DNA of 64,000 nucleotides from Dysgonomonas sp. Marseille-P4677 (GTDB taxonomy: Bacteria; Bacteroidota; Bacteroidia; Bacteroidales; Dysgonomonadaceae), in contig NZ_JAEPKU010000001.1 of NCBI RefSeq assembly GCF_016652235.1, positions 1 to 64,000 on the forward strand, read 5' to 3'. A model generated the notes under the pieces. The model did no database searches. It saw nothing but the letters and a program-made list of their open reading frames with translations, and was not told the origin of the DNA. Each line of letters opens with the position of its first letter. Within the stretch, counting starts at the first letter, position 1. This document shows, piece after piece, positions 7,061 to 16,910 of this stretch. The position numbers were made by a program, and so were the translations under genes.

Positions 7061-9007
7061 ATGAATAATTACGGATTTATACGAGTTGCAGCAGCGAGCC
7101 CTTCTCTAAAGGTCGCAGATTGCGATTATAATACAACTGAAATAATTAAACAGATAAATGAAGCGGAAAGCAGGGGGGCTTCTGTAATCGCATTTCCCGA
7201 ATTGTGTATTACGGCTTATACTTGTGGAGATCTGTTTCTTCAGAGGTTACTTTTTGAAAAGGCTCAGAACTCTTTATTGCGGATATGTGATGCTACAAGA
7301 GAGCTATCGGTAATTGTTGTCGTTGGTTTACCGATTGAGGTATCGAATAGGCTATATAATATGGCTGTTGTAGTTAGTGAAGGATTTATACGTGGAGCAG
7401 TGCCTAAAACTTTTCTTCCTAATTATAATGAGTTTTATGAAAAACGTTGGTTTTCTTCTTCGGACGAATTGTTGGAATCAACAATCTCACTTTGTGAGCA
7501 GTCTGTTCCTGTTGGGGTAAAACAGATATTTAGAACTGAGAATTTCAATTTTGCAATCGAGATATGTGAAGATTTATGGACACCAATACCACCATCGAGT
7601 CTTTCTTCTCTGAATGGGGCGGATATTATAATTAATCTATCGGCAAGTAATGAGACTACAGGAAAACACATTTACCGGAAATCGTTAGTGAGCCAACAGT
7701 CTGCCCGATGTATCGGTGGATATGTGTACGCTGCCGCCGGAAATGGGGAGTCTACGACAGATATAATTTTTGCCGGAAGCAGTATGATCGCCGAAAATGG
7801 TTCTATATTAGCAGAAGCCGAACGATTTTCATTCGATAGTCAGTTAATATTTGCAGATATAGATATTGAACGATTGAGGAACGATAGGTTAAAGAATAAG
7901 TCATTTTCTTTATCTGAATACAAATTATTAAATGGTCTTGACTTTAAGGCGATAGATATTCGAGGTAAAAACAGACAAGCCGAACGTGTTTTAGAATTGA
8001 ATCGTTATATCTCTCCAACTCCTTTTGTTCCTGCTCAAGATTCTACCCTTGACGAACGCTGTAATGAAATATTTTCGATACAGGTAGGTGGGTTGGCAAA
8101 GCGATTGCTTCATACTAATAGCAAAACAGCAGTGATAGGAGTGTCCGGTGGGCTGGATTCTACTTTGGCTTTATTGGTATTGATCAAAACCTTCGATAAA
8201 TTGAATATTCCTCGCGAAGGTATTTATGGTATAACTATGCCGGGTTTCGGAACTACCGGACGCACATATAACAATGCAATTAAACTGATGGAATCCTTGG
8301 GGATTACCATTCGGGAAATATCAATAGCTGATGCGGTCACTCAGCATTTCAAAGATATAGATCATGATAAGAACATACATGATGTAACTTTTGAGAATTC
8401 GCAGGCTAGAGAACGTACTCAGATATTGATGGATTATGCAAATAAAGTGAACGGACTTGTAATTGGTACAGGGGATTTATCTGAATTAGCTCTTGGATGG
8501 TGTACTTATAATGGTGACCATATGTCGATGTATGCTGTAAATACGGGAATACCCAAAACACTTGTGCGTACTTTGGTCTCTTGGGTTGCCAGTACACATA
8601 TGGACAACACCTCAAAGGTTATTTTGGAAGATATTGTAGATACGCCTGTAAGTCCTGAATTGCTACCAGCTGCTGAAGACGGGAGCATTTTGCAAAAGAC
8701 AGAAGATGTGGTAGGGCCTTATGTCCTACATGATTTCTTTCTGTATTATGTACTTCGTTTTGGTTTTTCGCCGGCTAAGATTTTTTATTTGGCAAAGTAT
8801 GCTTTCAAAGGACAATATGAACATGAGGAAATATTGAAATGGTTAAGAACCTTCTTTTGGCGTTTCTTTTCGCAGCAATTTAAGCGATCTTGTTTACCAG
8901 ACGGGCCAAAGGTGGGCTCTATAAATTTATCTCCTCGTGGTGATTGGCGGATGCCTAGCGATGCGTCTTCAGTTTTGTGGATGAAGGAATTGGATATGTT
9001 GAAATAA
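7061..9007 (+). CDS. nadE: Glutamine-dependent NAD+ synthetase
   Basis: The 648-residue enzyme has two domains. An N-terminal nitrilase-like glutaminase carries the triad Glu47, Lys116, Cys169 (FPELC, PKTFLP, IEICED). A C-terminal synthetase has the ATP-pyrophosphatase loop SGGLDS at 362-367. It converts nicotinic acid adenine dinucleotide to NAD+ using ATP and ammonia drawn from glutamine, the last step of NAD synthesis. The length is that of the long, glutamine-using type. The gene stands alone. A strong bidirectional terminator (9031-9059) separates it from the convergent hydrolase gene. Confidence 0.97.
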   Translation: MNNYGFIRVAAASPSLKVADCDYNTTEIIKQINEAESRGASVIAFPELCITAYTCGDLFLQRLLFEKAQNSLLRICDATRELSVIVVVGLPIEVSNRLYNMAVVVSEGFIRGAVPKTFLPNYNEFYEKRWFSSSDELLESTISLCEQSVPVGVKQIFRTENFNFAIEICEDLWTPIPPSSLSSLNGADIIINLSASNETTGKHIYRKSLVSQQSARCIGGYVYAAAGNGESTTDIIFAGSSMIAENGSILAEAERFSFDSQLIFADIDIERLRNDRLKNKSFSLSEYKLLNGLDFKAIDIRGKNRQAERVLELNRYISPTPFVPAQDSTLDERCNEIFSIQVGGLAKRLLHTNSKTAVIGVSGGLDSTLALLVLIKTFDKLNIPREGIYGITMPGFGTTGRTYNNAIKLMESLGITIREISIADAVTQHFKDIDHDKNIHDVTFENSQARERTQILMDYANKVNGLVIGTGDLSELALGWCTYNGDHMSMYAVNTGIPKTLVRTLVSWVASTHMDNTSKVILEDIVDTPVSPELLPAAEDGSILQKTEDVVGPYVLHDFFLYYVLRFGFSPAKIFYLAKYAFKGQYEHEEILKWLRTFFWRFFSQQFKRSCLPDGPKVGSINLSPRGDWRMPSDASSVLWMKELDMLK

Positions 9008-9030
9008 ACGATTTGTATTGTTATTATAAT

Positions 9031-9059
9031 AAAGGGCTTACTTTATCAGTAAGCCCTTT
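9031..9059. terminator. Bidirectional terminator between nadE and the hydrolase gene
   Basis: An 11-bp perfect stem (AAAGGGCTTAC at 9031-9041, GTAAGCCCTTT at 9049-9059) has a 7-nt loop. The A-run and T-run at the stem ends allow it to work for both convergent genes. Confidence 0.85.
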
Positions 9060-9076
9060 CTGTATGAGAAATATAC

Positions 9077-10060
9077 TTATTCTAAATGTTTTTTTAGCAT
9101 GGCAGCCGAGAATGTTATCATATCTTTTGTAGGCTGTATATCTGCAAAACCATTCAGTAAACCCCAGTCGTGGATTACACCATTGAAACGAACGGAAGTT
9201 ACAGGTACTCCTGCTTCGTCAAGATTCCGGCCTAAAGTTTCGGCACCGTCTCTCAATATGTCGTTTTCGGCGACTTCGATAAGTGTAGGAGGTAGTCCTT
9301 TCAGTTGTTCTTTTGTTGCTCGCATTGGAGACACATAGATATTATCCCATTCAGCTTTTTCGTTAACATAGTTGTCTCGCATCCATTCCATTAATGGTGT
9401 GGTGAGAAATCTTTGATCACCAAACTTTTTATAAGATTCGAAATTTATTCCTGCATCGCTATACGGCCATAGTAATATTTGATATTTAATTTTAGGCCCT
9501 TTTTTTTCTTTGGCTCTTATACATGTTCCTATTGCCATATTGCCGCCAACGCTATTGCCAACGATTGCTAGTTTTTTACTATCTACATTAATTTCACTAC
9601 CATGCTGAGCAACCCATTTGGTTGCCGCATATATTTCATCCAGCGCCTGAGGAAACTTTGCTTCAGGAGATCGTGTATATTCCACAAAGATACAAGCGAA
9701 GCCCGATTCTATTACAAGGTCCCGAACAAGGCGTTTATGAGTTGGATAATCTCCTAGTACCCATCCTCCTCCATGTAAGAAAATAAAAACAGGTAGTTTT
9801 TTCTTTTTACCTTTTGGGCGTATAATCACAAGTTCAACAGATAGTCCTTCCGATTGGATAGTCTTATACGTTTCTTTAATTCCCGATAATTTTACCTTCA
9901 CAGATGATTGTACTTCTTCCAAAACTTTTCTAGCTTCGGTAGGAGGTAGTGATTCTACAGGGGTATCACCAGAGTTTAACACTTTAAGATATTCTTTTGT
10001 GTCTGTGCCTAGGAGCTTGTCCTCTAAATAATTAATAGGAGTACTAGTCTTCTTGCCCAT
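9077..10060 (-). CDS. Alpha/beta hydrolase, HSL-type esterase
   Basis: The 327-residue enzyme is in the hormone-sensitive-lipase-like (bacterial type IV) esterase group. It has the oxyanion motif HGGGW at 96-100, nucleophile Ser170 in GNSVGGN, acid Asp267 in NDILRDGAE, and His297 in VIHDWG. No signal peptide is present, so it is probably cytoplasmic. It would hydrolyse short-chain esters; the natural substrate is unknown. It lies 133 nt after the MFS exporter gene on the same strand, so the two may be co-expressed, and it is ended by the shared terminator with nadE. Confidence 0.9.
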   Translation of the reverse strand: MGKKTSTPINYLEDKLLGTDTKEYLKVLNSGDTPVESLPPTEARKVLEEVQSSVKVKLSGIKETYKTIQSEGLSVELVIIRPKGKKKKLPVFIFLHGGGWVLGDYPTHKRLVRDLVIESGFACIFVEYTRSPEAKFPQALDEIYAATKWVAQHGSEINVDSKKLAIVGNSVGGNMAIGTCIRAKEKKGPKIKYQILLWPYSDAGINFESYKKFGDQRFLTTPLMEWMRDNYVNEKAEWDNIYVSPMRATKEQLKGLPPTLIEVAENDILRDGAETLGRNLDEAGVPVTSVRFNGVIHDWGLLNGFADIQPTKDMITFSAAMLKKHLE

Positions 10061-10193
10061 GATTTTTATGTTTTTAGAAGTTTACTAAATGACCTTAGTT
10101 ATATAGTTAAAAACATATATATCAAAAGATAAGTTCATATATTGTGTAGTAGTTGAATATTAGGAGGCGAGAAGTTGGGCTGCAAGCGCTTTA

Positions 10194-11420
10194 TTATTCT
10201 TTGATTCCTTTGGTCGAGTGTCCTAGTTTCTTGATCGCAGGTGTAAATAAGGCGATTATCCCAATTGCAAGGGTTGCAACTCCTGCAATGATAAAAGCAT
10301 TTAATAGTCCTATCCCTTCTGCTATGTATCCGGTGGCTAATAATCCCGGGATTGTGGGGAGCAAGCTGACGCTGTCATAAATTGAGAATACTCTTCCAAG
10401 TGCAGATGGTTCTATTTTTGTTTGTAATATGACTGTAAATGAACTCCAATATATTGAGCCTTGTATCCCTGTAAATGCAGTGAGGATTACGAATAGTACA
10501 AAACCCGATACGGGAAGGATTCCCATTAACCAGAATGTTATTCCTAATGCGATAGCCACAATATTCATGCAAAGGACTTTATTTGCTGTTTTCATGTATT
10601 TAAGGCTTAAGATCGCTCCGCCTATAAGCATGCCCACTCCCCATGACGTTTCTACTATTCCCATTTGATAGGCATTCCCTCCAAAATAGCTTGTTGTCAT
10701 CAAAGGGTATAAAGCAGAGATAGGTACAACAAAGAAAGTAACACCCGTAACTGCGATTAAAAGGTAGGTGACTCCCTTGTTTATGAAGAGGTGCTTTATA
10801 CCTTCCTTAATTTCGAGCCATACATTTGGTTCGATATCTTTTTTCTTTTCAGGATTAGGGATATGGACAAATAGCAATGATGTACAGGCTATTGCTGCCC
10901 CAATGACATCCAGCAGCATAACCAGTGTCATATTGAATAATGAAATTATTACAGCTCCCAAGGCTGGCCCTGCAATGTTGCTGATCGATTGAATCATTTG
11001 ATTGATTCCGGCTATACGCATCAATTCACTTTCCGGAGCAAGTAAGGGAACAGATGCTTGCATCGCCGGCATATGAAAGGCACTCCCTGCCGAGCGCAAG
11101 GCTAATAATAGATATATGAGCCATAGTGGAGTTATATCGAGATAGAATAAGATGCCGAGCCCAGCGGAACAGATCGCAACAAAGCTGTCGGCGAGAATCA
11201 TTGTCCGCTTCCGATCCCATCGGTCTACATATACTCCGGTAAATAGCCCTAAGACGATGAAAGGCAGCAATGTTGCAATCATTGCATAGGCTAAAACTTC
11301 AGGAGATTCTGTTTTTATACTTAGCCAAAATACAACTGCAAACCCTACAATAGAACTACTTAATGTAGAGAAAAGCTGCCCACTCCATATAATAGCAAAT
11401 GTCCGTTTCCAATTATTCAT
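10194..11420 (-). CDS. MFS efflux transporter (MFS_3 / EntS-like)
   Basis: The 408-residue polytopic membrane protein has about 12 helices and the major facilitator loop 2-3 signature GVYVDRWDRKRTMI. The overall pattern matches the MFS_3 group, which includes EntS-type siderophore exporters and macrolide-efflux-like proteins. It probably pumps a small organic compound outward with proton motive force; the substrate is not evident and resistance should not be assumed. It is divergent from the FadL-like porin gene across a 401-nt gap and upstream of an esterase gene on the same strand. Confidence 0.85.
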   Translation of the reverse strand: MNNWKRTFAIIWSGQLFSTLSSSIVGFAVVFWLSIKTESPEVLAYAMIATLLPFIVLGLFTGVYVDRWDRKRTMILADSFVAICSAGLGILFYLDITPLWLIYLLLALRSAGSAFHMPAMQASVPLLAPESELMRIAGINQMIQSISNIAGPALGAVIISLFNMTLVMLLDVIGAAIACTSLLFVHIPNPEKKKDIEPNVWLEIKEGIKHLFINKGVTYLLIAVTGVTFFVVPISALYPLMTTSYFGGNAYQMGIVETSWGVGMLIGGAILSLKYMKTANKVLCMNIVAIALGITFWLMGILPVSGFVLFVILTAFTGIQGSIYWSSFTVILQTKIEPSALGRVFSIYDSVSLLPTIPGLLATGYIAEGIGLLNAFIIAGVATLAIGIIALFTPAIKKLGHSTKGIKE

Positions 11421-11821
11421 AAGTCAATTTGCTCTTGAATATCCTCATATAAGGATAGTTTCATATTGGTTTTATATAGACTGTATCAATTATTGAAAGA
11501 TGTCTATAAACAAGTCGCGTGCAAAATTATAATTTTTTAGTCTGTTGTTAAGTAAATAATTTGATAATAAATAATAATGTAAGTGTTGTTTCGATTATGT
11601 GGTCTGGTTATTCTTGTAAGATTATTAAAACAGGAGTCTCTTTTCTTGATTTAAGTAGTTAGCCTATAGAATATTATGCTATTGAAGTATTATAATAATA
11701 GTTGCATATGCAATAATTGTTTGACTACTAATATTTTATATATTTATTTTTAACGTAGTTTCTTTTGAAACTAATTTATTAGGTCTATCTTTGTGCCCTT
11801 ATTTAACTAATTTTATATACG
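11421..11821. other. 401-nt divergent intergenic region
   Basis: No gene is seen. It separates the MFS exporter (-) from the FadL-like porin (+). The rightmost part holds a good porin promoter (11764-11793). On the minus strand, TAATTTTG (complement at 11522-11529) is a possible -7 box for the exporter, about 100 nt from its start and without a clear -33 box. The rest is AT-rich with no strong hairpin that I can find. Confidence 0.5.
11764..11793 (+). promoter_or_regulatory. Promoter of the FadL/OmpP1-like gene
   Basis: TTTG at 11764-11767 and TATCTTTG at 11786-11793, 18 nt apart, match the Bacteroidetes -33/-7 pair. The start codon follows 28 nt after the -7 box. Confidence 0.75.
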
Positions 11822-13234
11822 ATGAATAAAATAAAGCTTGTGGTATCGGCTTTGCTTTCTTTAAGCTCTTTCACTTCAGTCTTTGCAGGTGGAATATTGA
11901 CTAATACAAATCAAAGTGCCAGATTTGCCCGTCTCATGGCTCTTGAAGCTTCAACCAGTGGTGCAGATATAGCTTACTATAATCCTGCGGGGACAATAAA
12001 ATTATCTGAAGGATTTCATTTTACATTTAGTAATCAAAGTGCTTTTCAGAAGCGTATTATAAATGCATCATCTCCTTTTTTTGCAGGGTCTATAGATCAG
12101 CAATTGAATAAAGAATATATAGGGACAGCTTCAGCTCCGATTATACCGAGTTTGCAAGGGGTTTACAGAAAAGGACAGTGGGCCTTATCGGGTAGCATCG
12201 CTGTAACAGGTGGTGGAGGCAAAGCTACTTTTAATAATGGTTTACCAATGTTTGAAATGGGTGCTGCACAAGTGCCGATGCTTATTTCGAAATTGACAAA
12301 CGGTGCAATGCAGCCAACGCGCTATGCTATAGATCAATATATGGAAGGTAGTAATTTTATATATGGAGCCCAACTAGGAGGTGCTTATGAGATTAATAAG
12401 ATGTTTTCTGTATATGGAGGTTTTAGATTAAGTATTGTAAATAACAAATATGAGGGTTATTTACGTAACCTACAAACAGACTTAGGCGGAGTTATGACAA
12501 GCCCATCTGCAATATTTAATAATGCCATATCCGCAATGGAACAAGCAAGTGCTTCACAAGCAGATATAAATAACCTGTATTTGCTGTCGAAAGCTGGTTC
12601 TGCTGAGGGTGCAAATTTGAATTCGAAACAATCAGGATGGGGTATCGCTCCTATTATAGGGTTCAATTTCAGTTATGACAAATTGAATATTGGTGCGAAA
12701 TACGAGTTCAAAACTTCATTGAATGTAGAGAATAAAACTAAAATAGATGATACCGGAAAGAACGGAACAGGAATGTTTGGTGATGGGGTTAATAGTGATC
12801 ACGATGTTCCGGCATTGTTTACTATCGGCGCTGAATATAAAATTTTACCACAATTGAGTTTGGCTGTAGGATATCACCATTTCTTCGATAAAGACGCCCA
12901 GATGGATAAAGGTAAGCAAAAGAAATTAGAGGGTGATACCAATGAATATCTTTTTGGTGCTGAGTATAAGATAAATAAAATGTTTCTTGTCAGTGCAGGC
13001 GCGCAAATTACCCGTTACGGTATGGGAGATGATTTTCAGTCAGATTTAAGTTTCTCTGTCAATTCATATTCTCTTGGTTGCGGAGGAGCAGTTAACGTGT
13101 CAAAAAGTGTACAAATAAACGTAGGTTATTTTTATACCGATTACTCAGATTATAATATAGAGACTTCCTCTATAAATAAAACATATACACGTAAGAATAA
13201 AGTGTTTACAGCAGGAATAGATATTTCTTTCTAA
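11822..13234 (+). CDS. Outer-membrane transport protein, FadL / OmpP1 family
   Basis: The 470-residue barrel protein has a signal peptide (residues 1-22, ending VFAG). It also shows the family's N-terminal features: the hatch-like start and ADIAYYNPAGTIKLSEG, where the conserved YNPAG is typical of FadL/OmpP1/TodX. The remainder is beta-strand-rich and ends DISF, with a terminal Phe for barrel assembly. The family moves hydrophobic molecules such as long-chain fatty acids across the outer membrane; the ligand here is not known. It is monocistronic, with its own promoter (11764-11793) and terminator (13285-13318). Confidence 0.92.
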   Translation: MNKIKLVVSALLSLSSFTSVFAGGILTNTNQSARFARLMALEASTSGADIAYYNPAGTIKLSEGFHFTFSNQSAFQKRIINASSPFFAGSIDQQLNKEYIGTASAPIIPSLQGVYRKGQWALSGSIAVTGGGGKATFNNGLPMFEMGAAQVPMLISKLTNGAMQPTRYAIDQYMEGSNFIYGAQLGGAYEINKMFSVYGGFRLSIVNNKYEGYLRNLQTDLGGVMTSPSAIFNNAISAMEQASASQADINNLYLLSKAGSAEGANLNSKQSGWGIAPIIGFNFSYDKLNIGAKYEFKTSLNVENKTKIDDTGKNGTGMFGDGVNSDHDVPALFTIGAEYKILPQLSLAVGYHHFFDKDAQMDKGKQKKLEGDTNEYLFGAEYKINKMFLVSAGAQITRYGMGDDFQSDLSFSVNSYSLGCGGAVNVSKSVQINVGYFYTDYSDYNIETSSINKTYTRKNKVFTAGIDISF

Positions 13235-13284
13235 TCTATATACACAACCGCGAGACAACATTAATAAAAGAGATGTATTTGTAG

Positions 13285-13318
13285 GCAGGATGGAACATTG
13301 TTCTCATCCTGCTTTTTT
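13285..13318 (+). terminator. Terminator after the FadL/OmpP1-like gene
   Basis: The stem GCAGGATG (13285-13292) / CATCCTGC (13305-13312), with partial pairing inside the loop, is followed by six T residues. Confidence 0.9.
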
Positions 13319-13442
13319 GTTTTTACTTATGTTTACAAGAACATAAATTATTCAATAGTCTCAAATGTATAATCTTTCTAATCCAGAATATTGAATAAAA
13401 AGAGGTCAACCTAATTATTTCAGTGCTTTTTTTTACGATTAA

Positions 13443-13474
13443 TTTGCGTAATTAGCTGATTATGTCTACATTTG
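13443..13474 (+). promoter_or_regulatory. Promoter of the rpsL-led ribosomal cluster
   Basis: TTTG at 13443-13446 and TACATTTG at 13467-13474, separated by 20 nt, are a full match to the Bacteroidetes -33/-7 pattern. The start of transcription would be near 13480, leaving a leader of about 135 nt before the rpsL ATG. Confidence 0.75.
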
Positions 13475-13616
13475 CAACCCGAATAATGCGTGAATTGGGC
13501 TTATTTTAATGGCATATCTCTGATTGTCATTGAAATAGCTTCTGTTTATCGTATTGTTCTTGAATTAAAAAATGTATAATAAAAATTGAATTTAAAGTTC
13601 TAAAGATTAAAACAAG

Positions 13617-14030
13617 ATGCCTACAATTCAACAACTAGTAAGAAAAGGACGTACTGTTTTGGTTGAAAAGAGTAAATCTCGTGCATTGGATTCTTGCCCT
13701 CAACGTAGAGGTGTTTGTATCCGTGTATACACAACTACTCCTAAGAAACCTAACTCAGCGATGCGTAAAGTGGCACGTGTGCGTTTAACAAACTCAAAAG
13801 AGGTGAATGCTTATATTCCTGGAGAAGGACATAACTTGCAGGAGCACTCTATTGTACTTGTTAGAGGTGGCCGTGTGAAAGACCTTCCGGGTGTTCGTTA
13901 TCACATTGTTCGTGGTACATTGGATACTGCCGGTGTTAACGGTCGTACACAACGTCGCTCTAAGTACGGAGCAAAACGTCCTAAACCGGGAGCAGCACCA
14001 GCTGCAGCAGCTAAAGGTAAAAAGAAATAA
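13617..14030 (+). CDS. rpsL: 30S ribosomal protein S12
   Basis: The 137-residue protein of the decoding centre is recognised by [32 protein letters not shown] and [18 protein letters not shown]. Lys43 and Lys88, sites where changes give streptomycin resistance in other bacteria, are the usual residues, as is Asp89, the methylthiolation site in some species. A short Ala/Lys-rich tail ends the protein. It is the first gene of the str-type cluster, behind the promoter at 13443-13474. rpsG follows after a 163-nt spacer that can fold. Confidence 0.98.
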   Translation: MPTIQQLVRKGRTVLVEKSKSRALDSCPQRRGVCIRVYTTTPKKPNSAMRKVARVRLTNSKEVNAYIPGEGHNLQEHSIVLVRGGRVKDLPGVRYHIVRGTLDTAGVNGRTQRRSKYGAKRPKPGAAPAAAAKGKKK

Positions 14031-14046
14031 TAACCATTAGTAGTCC

Positions 14047-14088
14047 CTTTAACCGAGATTTTTAATTAAAGTATTAAAACGGTTTAAG
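14047..14088 (+). promoter_or_regulatory. Hairpin in the rpsL-rpsG spacer
   Basis: AACCG (14051-14055) pairs with CGGTT (14080-14084), and inside it TTTTAAT (14060-14066) pairs with ATTAAAA (14073-14079), leaving a 6-nt loop and a small bulge. In E. coli the rpsL-rpsG spacer is the S7 autoregulatory site; a similar role here is only suggested by position. Confidence 0.4.
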
Positions 14089-14193
14089 TTTATTGGATAG
14101 GCTATACATGGGTTGAGTAAATGGTTCGGCGGAACTGTTGAAGACATCAGAAAATTGGCAACCAAAAACAAAAACGAAATTTTTAAGTAAACA

Positions 14194-14670
14194 ATGAGAA
14201 AAGCAAAACCAAAGAAAAGACAGATCCTCCCGGATCCTGTTTTCGGTGATGTAAAGGTTACAAAATTTGTTAACCACTTGATGTACGATGGTAAAAAGTC
14301 TACTGCATTCGATATCTTCTATACCGCATTGGAGATCGTGAAGAAGAAATTACCAAACGAAGAAAAGTCTGCTCTTGAGATATGGAAAGCAGCATTAGAT
14401 AATGTAACTCCACAAGTAGAAGTGAAGTCTCGCCGTGTAGGTGGTGCAACATTTCAGGTTCCTACCGAAATCCGTTTCGATCGCAAAGAATCAATTTGTA
14501 TGAAAAATCTTATCCTTTATGCTCGCAAGAGAGGTGGTAAGACTATGGCTGATAAATTGGGTGCTGAAATTACAGATGCATTCAATAATCAAGGAGGAGC
14601 ATACAAAAGAAAAGAGGATATGCATAAAATGGCAGAAGCCAACCGTGCGTTTGCTCATTTCAGATTTTAA
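14194..14670 (+). CDS. rpsG: 30S ribosomal protein S7
   Basis: The 158-residue protein organises the 3' major domain of 16S rRNA and contacts E-site tRNA. It is recognised by [35 protein letters not shown] and the PxEVRFDRK-like segment [19 protein letters not shown]. The length is normal. The preceding spacer of 163 nt is the longest within the str part and carries a hairpin that may regulate this gene. fusA starts 26 nt downstream. Confidence 0.98.
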   Translation: MRKAKPKKRQILPDPVFGDVKVTKFVNHLMYDGKKSTAFDIFYTALEIVKKKLPNEEKSALEIWKAALDNVTPQVEVKSRRVGGATFQVPTEIRFDRKESICMKNLILYARKRGGKTMADKLGAEITDAFNNQGGAYKRKEDMHKMAEANRAFAHFRF

Positions 14671-14696
14671 TTAAAAAGGAATAGCTAAGTAAAACG

Positions 14697-16823
14697 ATGG
14701 CAAAAAATACTGACAATTTAAAGAATACGAGAAATATAGGTATTATGGCTCACATTGATGCCGGTAAAACAACTACATCTGAACGTATTCTTTTCTATAC
14801 AGGGTTGACTCATAAGATTGGTGAGACCCACGATGGTACGGCTACTATGGACTGGATGGACCAGGAGCAAGAGCGTGGTATCACTATTACCTCTGCGGCT
14901 ACCACCACACAGTGGAAGTACGATAACGAAATGTTTAAAATCAACTTGATTGATACTCCCGGACATGTTGACTTTACTGTAGAAGTAGAGCGTTCATTGC
15001 GTGTGTTGGATGGATCGATCGCAACATTTGACTCTGTTGCAGGCGTTGAGCCTCAGTCAGAAACAGTGTGGCGTCAGGCTGATAAATATGAAGTGCCGCG
15101 TATTTGTTACGTGAATAAAATGGACCGTTCCGGAGCTAACTTCTTCGAAGTAGTTCGTCAGGTTCGTGAAATGTTGGGAGCTAATCCTTGTCCGATTCAA
15201 ATACCTGTAGGTGCAGAAGAGACTTTTAAAGGAATTGTAGATCTTGTATCTATGAAAGCTTTATACTGGCATGACGAAACAATGGGAGCAGACTATCATG
15301 TTGAAGATATTCCTGCCGACCTTGTTGCTGAAGCTGAAGAGTGGAGAGAAAAAATGCTAGAAGCTGTGGCTGAATGCGATGATGTTTTGATGGAAAAATT
15401 CTTTGATGATCCATCCACAATTACCCCAGAGGAAATTATGGTTGCTATCCGTAAAGGAACGCTTTCTATGCAAATTACACCAATGCTTTGTGGTTCTTCT
15501 TTCAAGAATAAAGGAGTACAACCTTTATTAGATGCAGTTTGTGCTTACTTGCCGAGCCCACTTGATACTCCTGCTATTGAAGGAGTAGATCCTCGTGATC
15601 CTGAAAAAGTGGTTGTTCGTCACCCAAGCCCGAGCGAGCCATTCTGTGCTTTAGCTTTTAAAATTGCTACTGACCCATTCGTAGGACGTTTGTGTTTCTT
15701 CCGTGTATATTCAGGGGAGCTGCATGCCGGATCTTACGTTTATAATACCCGTTCTGACAAAAAAGAACGTATTTCTCGCCTATTCCAGATGCACTCTAAC
15801 AAGCAAAACCCGAAAGAGGTAATTGGTTGTGGTGATATTGGTGCGGGAGTAGGTTTTAAAGATATCCGTACCGGAGATACACTTTGTGACGAGAATGCTC
15901 CTATTACCCTTGAGGCAATGGACTTCCCGGATCCGGTTATCGGTATAGCTATTGAGCCTCAAACTCAAAAAGATGTGGATAAGTTGGCTAATGGATTAGC
16001 TAAACTAGCTGAAGAAGATCCAACATTCCGTGTACACACAGACGAAGACTCAGGTCAAACTATCATTGAAGGTATGGGTGAGCTTCATCTTGACGTACTA
16101 ATCGAACGTTTGAGACGCGAATTCAAAGTAGAGTGTAATCAAGGACGTCCTCAGGTATCTTATAAAGAAGCTATCTCACAAACTGTTGAGGTACGCGAAG
16201 TATATAAGAAACAATCCGGAGGTCGTGGTAAGTTTGCTGATATCATTGTTAAAGTTGGTCCTGCTGATGAAGGCTTCGAAGGTGAATTACAATTTATCGA
16301 TGAAGTAAAAGGTGGTAATGTTCCTAAAGAATTTATACCTTCAGTTCAAAAAGGATTTGCAGTTGCAATGAAAAATGGAGTTCTAGCAGGTTATGCGCTT
16401 GATAAATTAAAAGTAGTTTTAGTTGATGGTTCTTACCATACAGTTGACTCTGACCAATTATCATTTGAACTTTGTGCTAAATTTGCATTCAAAACAGCTT
16501 CTGAAAAAGCAAGTCCTGTATTACAAGAGCCAATCATGAAACTTGAAGTAGTAACGCCGGAAGAAAGTATGGGGGATGTAATCTCAGACTTGAACAAACG
16601 TCGTGGTCAAGTTGAAGGAATGGAATCGAGCCGTTCGGGAGCACGTATTGTGAAAGCGAAAGTGCCGTTGGCAGAAATGTTTGGTTATGTGACATCATTG
16701 AGAACGATCACTTCAGGTAGAGCTACGTCAGCAATGACATTCTCTCACTACGAAGTAGTATCGCCATCAATTGCACGCCAGGTGTTGACCGAGGTTAAAG
16801 GACGTGTCGATCTGATAAAATAA
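14697..16823 (+). CDS. fusA: Elongation factor G
   Basis: The 708-residue translocation GTPase has the P-loop AHIDAGKTT at 18-26, switch region [24 protein letters not shown], and the usual domains II-V through the C-terminal [16 protein letters not shown] segment. It drives movement of tRNA and mRNA through the ribosome after peptide bond formation. It is the last gene of the str part. No tuf gene follows, as is normal in Bacteroidales. A 12-bp stem-loop sits between it and rpsJ. Bacteroidetes often have a second, divergent EF-G elsewhere; this one is the canonical copy judging by context. Confidence 0.98.
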   Translation: MAKNTDNLKNTRNIGIMAHIDAGKTTTSERILFYTGLTHKIGETHDGTATMDWMDQEQERGITITSAATTTQWKYDNEMFKINLIDTPGHVDFTVEVERSLRVLDGSIATFDSVAGVEPQSETVWRQADKYEVPRICYVNKMDRSGANFFEVVRQVREMLGANPCPIQIPVGAEETFKGIVDLVSMKALYWHDETMGADYHVEDIPADLVAEAEEWREKMLEAVAECDDVLMEKFFDDPSTITPEEIMVAIRKGTLSMQITPMLCGSSFKNKGVQPLLDAVCAYLPSPLDTPAIEGVDPRDPEKVVVRHPSPSEPFCALAFKIATDPFVGRLCFFRVYSGELHAGSYVYNTRSDKKERISRLFQMHSNKQNPKEVIGCGDIGAGVGFKDIRTGDTLCDENAPITLEAMDFPDPVIGIAIEPQTQKDVDKLANGLAKLAEEDPTFRVHTDEDSGQTIIEGMGELHLDVLIERLRREFKVECNQGRPQVSYKEAISQTVEVREVYKKQSGGRGKFADIIVKVGPADEGFEGELQFIDEVKGGNVPKEFIPSVQKGFAVAMKNGVLAGYALDKLKVVLVDGSYHTVDSDQLSFELCAKFAFKTASEKASPVLQEPIMKLEVVTPEESMGDVISDLNKRRGQVEGMESSRSGARIVKAKVPLAEMFGYVTSLRTITSGRATSAMTFSHYEVVSPSIARQVLTEVKGRVDLIK

Positions 16824-16829
16824 TATTAT

Positions 16830-16865
16830 AGACTGCGATTAGTAAATGACTCTTAATCGCAGTCT
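16830..16865 (+). promoter_or_regulatory. Stem-loop between fusA and rpsJ
   Basis: A perfect 12-bp stem (AGACTGCGATTA at 16830-16841, TAATCGCAGTCT at 16854-16865) with a 12-nt loop starts 6 nt after the fusA stop. The following sequence (TCTATATTTT) is only weakly U-rich. It may be an attenuator, an RNA-processing site, or a leaky terminator separating str from S10 expression. Confidence 0.55.
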
Positions 16866-16910
16866 TCTATATTTTAAATAACATTTATAAATAACTAATT
16901 AAAAAGGACA

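Larger units (their letters stand above)
13235..13616. other. 382-nt region between the porin gene and rpsL
   Basis: It holds the porin terminator (13285-13318), an inverted repeat with 10-nt arms TTATTCAATA / TATTGAATAA at 13348-13357 and 13389-13398 (31-nt spacer), and the rpsL promoter at 13443-13474. The presumed transcript leader before rpsL is about 135 nt, long enough for regulatory structure. No open frame of note is seen. Confidence 0.6.
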
